7,481 bases of DNA, taken from assembly GCA_024227975.1 (NCBI GenBank), contig JAAETV010000054.1:1-7481 (forward strand). The letters are read 5' to 3'. How positions within the stretch are numbered: position 1 is the first letter of the stretch; the number at the start of each line of letters is the position of its first letter. Source of the stretch: Actinomycetes bacterium (GTDB taxonomy: Bacteria > Actinomycetota > Acidimicrobiia > Acidimicrobiales > SZUA-35). Positions 1-5,492 of the stretch are shown in pieces. A program made the translations under genes and the position numbers. Under the pieces are notes generated by a model, which was not told the origin of the DNA, ran no database searches, and saw nothing but the letters and a program-made list of their open reading frames with translations.

Positions 1-522
1 CGCCTCATGTTCGGCCTCGGTGTCGGCTACCTGGAAGCGGAGATGACGGCCTGCGGTGTTCCCATGGCCGGTCGCGGGGGCCGGGCCGACGAGTACCTGC
101 GAGCCATTCGGGCCTTGTGGAGCGATGACGCTGTCACCTTCAACGGTGAGTTCGTCTCCCTCGACAGTGTCACCGCGTACCCGAAACCGGCTCAGGCTGC
201 CATTCCCATCGTCGCCGGTGGCCATAGTCGGGCCGCGGTCAGACGAGCGATCGAAACGGCCCACGGATGGTACGGGTTCATGCGTGATGTTGAGACGACG
301 GCCGCTGACCTGGCCCTCCTGGCTGAGATGGCCGATAGCCACGAGCGGCCGGCCGAGCTAGGAAAGCTGGAGATCAGCATCACCCCAGCGGGGCGACTCA
401 AGCCAGGTCACCTAGAGGCCTATGCCGAGCTCGGCGTCGACCGTCTCATCCTTCAACCCGGCGGCCATCGCAACCTGGCCGAACTGCTGGAATACGTCGA
501 CCAGTACAAGCCAGCATCGTGA
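1..522 (+). CDS. LLM-class F420-dependent oxidoreductase, C-terminal part (5' truncated by window)
   Basis: The reading frame is open from base 1 and ends at TGA 520-522, giving 173 residues. The upstream part, probably about 100-120 residues, lies outside the window, so the first in-frame ATG at position 7 is internal. The conserved pattern of bacterial luciferase-like (TIM-barrel) oxidoreductases is visible. It has GLGVGYLEAEM followed by a Gly-Val-Pro and RGGRADEYL segment, then IRALWSDDAVTFNGEF, then YPKPAQAAIPIVAGGHS, then AHGWYGF. In actinobacteria most members with this pattern use the deazaflavin F420 for hydride transfer, and some use FMN. The substrate cannot be told from the sequence. 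The gene converges on the hydrolase at 568-1428, with 45 bases between the two stops, so the two are not co-transcribed. The family is secure; the cofactor is inferred from the family. Confidence 0.9.
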   Translation, partial: RLMFGLGVGYLEAEMTACGVPMAGRGGRADEYLRAIRALWSDDAVTFNGEFVSLDSVTAYPKPAQAAIPIVAGGHSRAAVRRAIETAHGWYGFMRDVETTAADLALLAEMADSHERPAELGKLEISITPAGRLKPGHLEAYAELGVDRLILQPGGHRNLAELLEYVDQYKPAS

Positions 523-540
523 GCGGACCTGGGCTGGGTT

Positions 541-563
541 GAGCGGCCGCGGCCGCGGCGCTC
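541..563. terminator. GC hairpin between convergent genes, possible bidirectional terminator
   Basis: GAGCG (541-545) pairs with CGCTC (559-563). Inside it, after one bulged G, CCGC (547-550) pairs with GCGG (555-558) around a GGCC loop. This makes about 9 GC-rich pairs lying exactly in the 45-base gap between two converging stop codons, at 522 and 568. There is no T-run on either side, so an intrinsic terminator of the classical kind is not shown. The location is the main argument for termination or transcript-end protection. Confidence 0.45.
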
Positions 564-567
564 GGAA

Positions 568-1428
568 TCAGAACACCAGCCGCCAGGTGTCACCGTCACC
601 CTTCAACCGGCCGGCCCCGGGCCCAGCGAAATGGGTGCCGATGACCAGGACCTCGTCGGACTCCCACCGGGCGAAGCTCGATCGGCGGGTGGCAATGGCA
701 GCCGCCGAATCGGTGTCGGCCCCCGAGGCCAAATCGGGCCGGGGGAACTGGATCGGGTGATGGACCATGTCACCGGTGATCACAGCCTCAGCCCCGCCAG
801 AATTGATGCGGATGCTGTGATGGCCAGGGGTGTGGCCCGGGGTCGGTTCCAGCTTGATCTGGCTCGTCAGCTCATGGTCGGACTCGACCAGCTGAGCCAA
901 CCCGGCGGCGAAGATCGGTTCCACCGAATCGGCCATGACGTCGCCGTATGCTGCCGTCTCGTCGACCGCCGACCAGTGCTCATACTCGATACGACCGAAC
1001 AAGTACCGGGCGCGGGGGAAGGTGGGTACCCACTGCCCGTCGACCTGCGTCGTGTTCCAGCCGACATGGTCGACGTGTAGATGGGTGCACACCACCTGGT
1101 CGATGCTGTCAGGCTCGAACCCAGCCCCGATCAGATCGTCGAAAAAGGTGGTGCTCAACATGTCGAATAGGGGAGTGGGACGGGGCTTGTCGTTGCCGAC
1201 ACAGGTGTCGACCAGGATCCGCTGACCATCCGACTCGACGACGAGGGCCTGGATGCGAAGGATCAACCTCCCGTCCTCATCGACGAAGTGGGGGCGCAGC
1301 CAGTCGACGGCGTCGATGTCGGCTTCGGTCACGTCGGGCAGCAGCCAGGCGAACTTCCAATGTTGGTCGAGCTCGATGATGCTGGTGACGGTCACGTCAC
1401 CAATGGTCCATGTTGGTCCGAGAGGCAT
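568..1428 (-). CDS. Metallo-beta-lactamase-fold hydrolase
   Basis: This encodes a 286-residue soluble hydrolase with the full set of dinuclear metal ligands. From the chosen start they are THLHVDH (His116, His118, Asp120, His121), the first His of PGHTPGHHS (His199), Asp220 in ITGDMVHH, and His266 in IGTHFAGPG. The layout resembles lactonase and arylsulfatase-like members of the superfamily, but no substrate can be assigned. The ATG at 1426-1428 begins MPLGPTWTIGDVTV, where the fold normally begins. It also has CATCAT 6 bases upstream on the minus strand, the same leaderless geometry as its neighbours. An in-frame ATG at 1501-1503 would add 25 polar residues (311 aa) that match nothing in the fold, and it has no clear promoter or ribosome site, so I consider it less likely. 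The gene is divergent from the response regulator and convergent with the oxidoreductase. No signal peptide is visible. Confidence 0.9.
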   Translation of the reverse strand: MPLGPTWTIGDVTVTSIIELDQHWKFAWLLPDVTEADIDAVDWLRPHFVDEDGRLILRIQALVVESDGQRILVDTCVGNDKPRPTPLFDMLSTTFFDDLIGAGFEPDSIDQVVCTHLHVDHVGWNTTQVDGQWVPTFPRARYLFGRIEYEHWSAVDETAAYGDVMADSVEPIFAAGLAQLVESDHELTSQIKLEPTPGHTPGHHSIRINSGGAEAVITGDMVHHPIQFPRPDLASGADTDSAAAIATRRSSFARWESDEVLVIGTHFAGPGAGRLKGDGDTWRLVF

Positions 1429-1434
1429 GGCCCA

Positions 1435-1463
1435 ATGATGGTCGCTTCTCCCGTTGCCGTCGA
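1435..1463 (-). promoter_or_regulatory. Putative leaderless promoter of the MBL-fold hydrolase
   Basis: Read on the minus strand, TCGACG (1458-1463) resembles a TTGACA -35 box at 4 of 6 bases. It is followed after 17 bases by CATCAT (1435-1440) as a weak -10, then 6 bases, then the ATG at 1428. No Shine-Dalgarno sequence sits at the usual distance. Both boxes are imperfect; the argument rests on spacing identical to other starts in the window. Confidence 0.4.
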
Positions 1464-1477
1464 TCTCGGTCTGCACC

Positions 1478-1508
1478 ACATCTTCACATTTCGCGGAGGA
1501 CATCTACA
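1478..1508. repeat. Short direct repeats in the divergent promoter region
   Basis: ACATCTTCA (1478-1486) and ACATCTACA (1500-1508) are near-identical and start 22 bases apart, about two helical turns, with a related ACATTT at 1486-1491 between them. They overlap the proposed -35 box of the response regulator. OmpR/PhoB-type regulators usually bind tandem direct repeats, so an autoregulatory site is possible. The repeats are short and could arise by chance. Confidence 0.3.
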
Positions 1509-1526
1509 GGATCGGTGTCGTACGGT
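1497..1526 (+). promoter_or_regulatory. Putative leaderless promoter of the two-component operon
   Basis: AGGACA (1497-1502) matches the last four bases of TTGACA. It is followed after 18 bases by TACGGT (1521-1526), which fits the TAnnnT -10 pattern common in actinobacteria. GTG 1533-1535 begins exactly 6 bases later, so transcription would start at or next to the start codon. This is the main reason for choosing the GTG over the downstream ATG at 1551. Confidence 0.5.
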
Positions 1527-1532
1527 GGCGAC

Positions 1533-2303
1533 GTGGATTCGATCGACCAGATGGCGACAATCCTCGTCGTCGAGGACGAACCCGCCATCGCTACCGCCGT
1601 TGTCGACCGGCTCGAAGCCGAAGGCTTCGGCACCCGCCTGGCTGTCGATGGGCCGGCTGCGGTTGCCGCTGCCATCGAGTGCCGGCCCGACCTGATGGTC
1701 CTCGATCTCAACCTTCCTGGCTTCGACGGCATCGAGGTCTGTCGACAGGTTCATGCCAACCCCGACCTGGCCCCGCGGGGACGGATCCCGGTGGTGATGT
1801 TGACGGCCAGGGGTGACGAGACCGACATGCTGGTCGGCCTCGGCATAGGCGCCGACGACTACCTGACCAAGCCCTTCTCGATGAAGGAACTGGTGGCCCG
1901 TATCCGGGCCGTGTTGCGCCGCATCACCTCCGACCCGGCCCCGGTGGCGGGACCAACCGGCCTGAGATTGGATGGTGTCGGAAGCAGTGGGGGTGTTTCT
2001 GAAAGCCCGCTCCACCTCGACCCTGCTCGCCGTGTGGTCGTCTACGAGGGGGACCCGATCCATCTCACCCCAACCGAGTTCGATCTGCTGCGGGCCCTTC
2101 ATGAAGCCGAGGGAGCTGTCCTCACCCGGCTCCAGCTTCTCGACCAGGTCTGGGGCTATCGAGACGGATCAGGAACGAGGACCGTTGACAGCCATATCCG
2201 CTCCATCCGCCGCAAGACGACCGACCGATTGATCCGCACCGTGCACGGTGTCGGCTACAGCCTCGGACCAGCAATCAGTGAGCCGTGGGATGGGCTCGGA
2301 TGA
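1533..2303 (+). CDS. OmpR/PhoB-family response regulator
   Basis: This is a 256-residue DNA-binding regulator of the two-component pair with the downstream kinase. The N-terminal receiver domain (about residues 8-130) has the acidic pocket Glu14-Asp15, the phosphorylated Asp58 in VLDLNLPG, the switch Thr91 in VVMLTAR, and Lys113 in YLTKPF. A linker of about 35 residues follows. The C-terminal winged helix (about 160-250) has LTPTEFDLLRAL, TRLQLLDQVWGY, TVDSHIRSIRRK and IRTVHGVGYSLG, all typical of OmpR/PhoB regulators. It should therefore bind DNA when phosphorylated and control transcription; target genes are unknown, though autoregulation is common. The GTG at 1533 is chosen because TACGGT lies 6 bases before it. 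An ATG at 1551 (250 residues, starting MATILVVEDE) is the alternative and also gives a full domain. The stop overlaps the kinase start by ATGA, implying translational coupling. Confidence 0.95.
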   Translation: MDSIDQMATILVVEDEPAIATAVVDRLEAEGFGTRLAVDGPAAVAAAIECRPDLMVLDLNLPGFDGIEVCRQVHANPDLAPRGRIPVVMLTARGDETDMLVGLGIGADDYLTKPFSMKELVARIRAVLRRITSDPAPVAGPTGLRLDGVGSSGGVSESPLHLDPARRVVVYEGDPIHLTPTEFDLLRALHEAEGAVLTRLQLLDQVWGYRDGSGTRTVDSHIRSIRRKTTDRLIRTVHGVGYSLGPAISEPWDGLG

Positions 2304-3310
2304 GTCGGCCCCGTCCCCTCGAAGGGATCTCCAGCATCAAGCTGAAGTGGTCGATCGTGATCCTGGCTGCGGTCGGGGTGACAGCGGCCATGAGCCAGAT
2401 CGGGTTCCTCCTGGGCTGGCCGGTATGGCTACGGCCCTTGTTGTCGGCCGCCCTTGCCCTCATCGCCGTCCAGTTCCTGGCCCACGGGATGACCTACCCC
2501 TTGCGGGAGATGGCCAAGGGGGCCCAGGAGATGAGTCGAGGCGATTATCGCCGTCGGGTTGATGTGGCCACCACCGACGAGGTCGGCCAGCTGGCTGTTG
2601 CCTTCAACCGGATGGCGGCCGAGTTGGCCGAGGTCGACCGCTCCCGCAAGGAGTTCGTGGCCAACGCCTCGCATGAGCTGCGAACTCCCGTGGCCGCCCT
2701 CAGTAGCCAGGTCGAGAATCTGGTCGACCGGGTCTCTGAGCCCGACCCGGAGACCCTGGCCACCGTCATGGCTCAGGTCGATCATCTGGCCAAGCTGGTG
2801 AGCCAACTCCTCGACCTGAGCCGGTTGGAGAGGGCTCCCGACGAGGGTCGTGACCAGCTTGTTGCCGTTGGGCTCCTGCTCAAGCAGGTGGTGGAGGAAG
2901 CGATGTTGCTCCACCCCGGCTCAACCATCACCCTCCAAACGTTCGGCCCGCTCGGCCTGGTCGGCGATGAGGTCCGCCTCCATCAGCTCTTCACCAACAT
3001 CATCGGCAATGCTCTCCGCTTCGCCCCCCTCGGTAGCGAGGTATTGGTCGAAGCGGCCAGCATCGACGACAACGTCGAGATCAAGATCCGAGACCATGGG
3101 CCTGGGATTGCTCCTCAGGACCAGGTTCGGGTGTTCGAGCGTTTCTGGCAGGCCGACGGTTCGGCGGTGACCGGTGGGGGAGGGGCAGGGCTCGGTCTCG
3201 CCATCTCCAAGCTCATCGTCGACCGCCACCAGGGCTCGATCGAGATCTCGGCCAACCAACCAACCGGAGCGTGTGTGATGGTGCGTCTACCATCTCGCTC
3301 CCCCAACTGA
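2300..3310 (+). CDS. HAMP-domain sensor histidine kinase with minimal extracytoplasmic loop
   Basis: This is a 336-residue membrane histidine kinase that should phosphorylate the upstream regulator. Two membrane segments (about residues 17-39 and 43-62) are joined by only a few residues around WPVW, so there is no periplasmic sensing domain. A HAMP region follows (about 63-115, with MTYPLREMAKG and DEVGQLAVAFNRMAAEL). Next is the HisKA motif FVANASHELRTP, with phospho-accepting His125. The ATPase domain has an N box (FTNIIGNALRFAP, Asn233 and Asn237), a G1 box (DHGPGIAP, 265-272), an F box (VFERFWQ) and a G2 box (GGGGAGLGLAI). All catalytic motifs are intact. The ATG at 2300 overlaps the regulator stop (ATGA), so it is preferred over ATG 2285. 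Signal input is probably through the membrane or a partner protein; the membrane protein encoded downstream is a candidate. Confidence 0.96.
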   Translation: MSRPRPLEGISSIKLKWSIVILAAVGVTAAMSQIGFLLGWPVWLRPLLSAALALIAVQFLAHGMTYPLREMAKGAQEMSRGDYRRRVDVATTDEVGQLAVAFNRMAAELAEVDRSRKEFVANASHELRTPVAALSSQVENLVDRVSEPDPETLATVMAQVDHLAKLVSQLLDLSRLERAPDEGRDQLVAVGLLLKQVVEEAMLLHPGSTITLQTFGPLGLVGDEVRLHQLFTNIIGNALRFAPLGSEVLVEAASIDDNVEIKIRDHGPGIAPQDQVRVFERFWQADGSAVTGGGGAGLGLAISKLIVDRHQGSIEISANQPTGACVMVRLPSRSPN

Positions 3311-3323
3311 CCCGTACCTACCC

Positions 3324-3346
3324 GGCCCGGCGGCGGTAGCCGGGCC
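3324..3346 (+). terminator. Intercistronic GC hairpin after the kinase gene
   Basis: GGCCCGGC (3324-3331) pairs perfectly with GCCGGGCC (3339-3346) around a 7-base loop, within the 56-base gap between kinase and membrane-protein genes. No U-tract follows, and the next gene starts 20 bases on with its own ribosome site. It may stabilise or attenuate the transcript rather than end it. The stem itself is certain; the function is not. Confidence 0.4.
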
Positions 3347-3356
3347 ACGACTGAAC

Positions 3357-3360
3357 GGAG
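3357..3360 (+). promoter_or_regulatory. Ribosome binding site of the DUF4173-type gene
   Basis: GGAG lies 6 bases before ATG 3367. It is the clearest Shine-Dalgarno site in the window and fits a gene translated from inside a longer mRNA, in contrast to the leaderless starts of the other transcription units. Confidence 0.6.
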
Positions 3361-3366
3361 ACAACG

Positions 3367-4932
3367 ATGACCAGATCGTCGACCTGGCGCGCCCCAGATC
3401 CTGCCGATCGCAGAGCCGACCCCGACCCGCCTCCCCTCCCGGAAGCCTCACCGGCACACGGCCCACCCCGGCCGGAGGCCCCGGATCTGGCGCGGCACGC
3501 CTTCGGCCCGCTCCCGCTCGACTGGTCGAAACCGCTTGCTCCCTTGCCGGCCCCGTCGGGCGCAGTCCTGGCCGTGATCGTCGTCGTTGCCTTCGTCGCC
3601 AACCTGGCGGCCCGGCTGCCAGCCGCTTCGTTGATCGGTTCGGTGACCGTGGTGACCGGGTTGGGGCTGGTCGTGGCCGGCCGCCGACCGGTCCCTCGGC
3701 CTGATCTGGTGGCAACCTGTCTGTTGGCGGCCCTTGGAATGACATTGAGCATCCGGACCTCGCCCTGGGTGACCTCGATGACGGTGGTGGCCGTCGTCGC
3801 CCTACTCCTCCTACTGGCTGCCGACGGGTTGACGGTGACCAGGCCGCGCCCCTGGATCCGGACTCTGACCAAGGCCACAGACAAGCTTCACGACAGCCTC
3901 ATCTGGCTCCCTCCCTTGGTGGCCTCGGTCACCAGGTCCGACCGTCGACGGGCCGCCGCCGCCCTCCGAACGGCCGCCGTGGCTGGAGCCGTGGTCTTGG
4001 TCCTGGCCTCGTTGTTGGCCAGCGGCGATGCGGTGTTCGCCAATCTCGTCGTCGCCCTCGACCCCATAGCCGGGGGCGGTCACATCGTTCTCACCGCCGT
4101 CTTCGTGGTTCCGGTGGCTGCCCTCGTGCTACTGGCCAGTGCCGAGCGGGACGATGACGAGACGACCACAGCCGGCAGTCCCCGATTCCAGGCCGAGAGT
4201 CGGGCTGTCGTGTGGTCAGTGGCCGCCATCCTCGGGGTCTGGTGCATCATCCAGATTGTGGTGTTGAGCGGGGGGGCCGAAGCCGTTCTGGCGGCCGAGG
4301 GCCTCACCCCAGCCGAGTACGCCCGGCAGGGCTTCTTCCAACTGGTGGCTGTGGCCGCCGTCAGCCTGGCCGTGCTCAACGGGGCCCATCGCTCGAGCCG
4401 CTCAGCCGACGGCCCCGACCCTCACCAACGAGTTCCGGCCGGGCTGATGGGGTTGGCCCTGGGCGGTCTGATCGTAGTCACCTTCAGCCGGCTGTGGTTC
4501 TACATGGAAACCTTCGGGCTGACCATGCTGCGCCTATCGGTCGCCACCTTTCTCTGCTGGCTGGCCATAATGACCGCCCTGTCGGTGATCCGTGCCCTGG
4601 GCTTGCGCTCCGACCTCAATTGGTTGCCGACATTTGCCGTGCTCAGCGCAGCCGTACTGGCCCTGGTGTTCGCCCTCGTGAATCCCGAGGCGCTGGTGGC
4701 TAGGACCAACCTCGATCGGGCCACCCACTCGGCCGAGGTCGACATCGTCTATCTCACCACCCTCAGCGAGGATGCCAAAGGGGCCGTTGCCGATTTCGAC
4801 TGGATCTCACTCGATGGCCGTCCCTCCAGTATCACTGAGTGGCTGTGCGACGAACCAACCTCGTACGGCTACGGACCCCTGAGTTGGAACTGGGCCCGCC
4901 GGTCCCGCTCCCTCTGCGACGTCCCCCTCTAG
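3367..4932 (+). CDS. Multi-pass membrane protein, DUF4173/DUF4153-like
   Basis: This is a 521-residue integral membrane protein. It begins with about 60 mostly cytoplasmic-looking residues rich in Pro and Asp (PDPPPLPEASPAHGPP). About 11 hydrophobic segments follow between residues 65 and 440, for example around 65-84, 87-106, 136-152, 198-220, 238-258, 279-302, 322-340, 357-378, 388-408 and 418-439. Features recalled from DUF4173 proteins are YARQGFFQL (318-326), RLWFYMETFGLTMLRL (375-390), NPEALVARTNLDRA (439-452), and a C-terminal segment with DIVYLTTLSEDA (459-470) and WNWARRSRSL. The last 80 residues lie after the final membrane span and contain Cys494 and Cys517. Biochemical function is unknown. 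It follows the kinase by 56 bases on the same strand, so it is probably in the same operon and may act as sensor partner or target. The family call is from remembered motifs, not a search. Confidence 0.85.
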   Translation: MTRSSTWRAPDPADRRADPDPPPLPEASPAHGPPRPEAPDLARHAFGPLPLDWSKPLAPLPAPSGAVLAVIVVVAFVANLAARLPAASLIGSVTVVTGLGLVVAGRRPVPRPDLVATCLLAALGMTLSIRTSPWVTSMTVVAVVALLLLLAADGLTVTRPRPWIRTLTKATDKLHDSLIWLPPLVASVTRSDRRRAAAALRTAAVAGAVVLVLASLLASGDAVFANLVVALDPIAGGGHIVLTAVFVVPVAALVLLASAERDDDETTTAGSPRFQAESRAVVWSVAAILGVWCIIQIVVLSGGAEAVLAAEGLTPAEYARQGFFQLVAVAAVSLAVLNGAHRSSRSADGPDPHQRVPAGLMGLALGGLIVVTFSRLWFYMETFGLTMLRLSVATFLCWLAIMTALSVIRALGLRSDLNWLPTFAVLSAAVLALVFALVNPEALVARTNLDRATHSAEVDIVYLTTLSEDAKGAVADFDWISLDGRPSSITEWLCDEPTSYGYGPLSWNWARRSRSLCDVPL

Positions 4933-4939
4933 CGGGGAC
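4921..4939 (+). terminator. Hairpin spanning the stop codon of the membrane-protein gene
   Basis: GTCCCC (4921-4926) pairs with GGGGAC (4934-4939) around a 7-base loop that includes the TAG stop (4930-4932). It ends 15 bases before the proposed -10 of the next gene. There is no U-tract. It could close the signalling operon transcript, but only position and stem support this. Confidence 0.35.
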
Positions 4940-4953
4940 CGGGTGGCGGCTGG

Positions 4954-4959
4954 CATGGT
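4954..4959 (+). promoter_or_regulatory. Putative leaderless -10 box of the VOC gene
   Basis: CATGGT lies exactly 6 bases before ATG 4966, with GCGGGG between. The first base departs from TAnnnT. No Shine-Dalgarno site at a workable distance and no convincing -35 box were found. The call rests on spacing shared with neighbouring genes. Confidence 0.4.
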
Positions 4960-4965
4960 GCGGGG

Positions 4966-5424
4966 ATGGACATTCGTCGAATCACCGAGGTCGGAATCGC
5001 GGTTCGTGATCTCGACCAGGCCGTTGCCCTGTTCGAACACCTCTTCGATGCTGAGGTCGGCGAACTGGTCGACGTCCCCCTCTATGACATGCGGTTCCGG
5101 ATGTGCCGGGTGGGCAAGGTGGACTTCGAGGTCATGGAACCGACGGCCGACAGCGGTGTGATCGCTGATTTCCTGGCCAAGCGAGGGGAGGGCCTCCACC
5201 ACATTGCCTTCGCCGTTGATGACATCGACGACACCATGTCGAGCCTGGGGGCCAAAGGGGTTCGCTTCGTTGCTGACCATCCAGTCACCAACCCCATGCC
5301 CGCGGTCGACTACGCCGGTCGTCGCTTCGACGGCGACATCTCTTTCACCTTCTCCCACCCCGCCTCGATCCTTGGCATCCTGTTCGAGTTCATCCAGTAT
5401 CCCGACGGTTTCGCCACCCCCTGA
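4966..5424 (+). CDS. VOC-fold protein, methylmalonyl-CoA epimerase-like
   Basis: This 152-residue protein has two glyoxalase/VOC repeats (about 5-60 and 75-145). The motifs ITEVGIAVRDLDQAVALFE, FEVMEP, KRGEGLHHIAFAVDDID, FSHPASILGILFEF and the closing QYP resemble methylmalonyl-CoA epimerase, which interconverts the 2S and 2R forms of methylmalonyl-CoA between propionyl-CoA carboxylase and methylmalonyl-CoA mutase. Three of the four expected metal-binding positions look preserved: Glu55 (Gln or Glu in relatives), one of His78/His79, and Glu141. The first ligand, normally His in a DHIGIAV-like segment, is Glu8 here. The segment around 108-128 (NPMPAVDYAGRRFDGDISF) looks longer than in typical epimerases. 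The carboxylase subunit just downstream supports an acyl-CoA role, but another VOC function (dioxygenase or lyase) is possible. Fold secure, reaction uncertain. Confidence 0.82.
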   Translation: MDIRRITEVGIAVRDLDQAVALFEHLFDAEVGELVDVPLYDMRFRMCRVGKVDFEVMEPTADSGVIADFLAKRGEGLHHIAFAVDDIDDTMSSLGAKGVRFVADHPVTNPMPAVDYAGRRFDGDISFTFSHPASILGILFEFIQYPDGFATP

Positions 5425-5445
5425 ACCGCGCCCCGAGTTGGGCTC

Positions 5446-5472
5446 GCCCCGCCAGCTGGGCTGGCTTGGGGC
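5446..5472 (+). terminator. Strong hairpin between VOC and carboxylase genes
   Basis: GCCCC (5446-5450) plus GCCAGC (5451-5456) pair with GCTGGC (5460-5465) and GGGGC (5468-5472), with a TGG loop and a two-base TT bulge, for 11 pairs in all. It sits 21 bases after the VOC stop and covers the place where a -35 box for the carboxylase promoter would be. No U-tract follows. A terminator, an operator, or both are possible. Confidence 0.45.
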
Positions 5473-5480
5473 TGGGCCAG

Positions 5481-5486
5481 TACTCT
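5481..5486 (+). promoter_or_regulatory. Putative leaderless -10 box of the carboxylase gene
   Basis: TACTCT fits TAnnnT and lies exactly 6 bases before ATG 5493, with CCGGGC between and no Shine-Dalgarno site. This supports ATG 5493 over the in-frame ATG at 5466, which lies inside the upstream hairpin. No good -35 box is visible. Confidence 0.5.
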
Positions 5487-5492
5487 CCGGGC

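Noticed and set aside
1392..2102. Long minus-strand open frame (236 codons) opposite the response regulator
   Set aside because: It lies antisense to a gene with complete receiver and DNA-binding motifs. Its translation shows no family motif, and long antisense frames are expected in GC-rich coding DNA.
2285..2299. Earlier in-frame ATG for the histidine kinase
   Set aside because: It adds five residues (MGWAR) with no ribosome site. The ATG at 2300 overlaps the regulator stop as ATGA, a common coupling arrangement.
3318..3884. Minus-strand open frame (188 codons) opposite the start of the membrane-protein gene
   Set aside because: It is low-complexity Arg/Ala/Thr/Gly-rich translation, antisense to a frame with a clear ribosome site and membrane segments. 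No motif or promoter supports it.
5466..5492. Earlier in-frame ATG for the carboxyltransferase
   Set aside because: It lies inside the intergenic hairpin and upstream of the TACTCT box, so a transcript from that promoter would not contain it.
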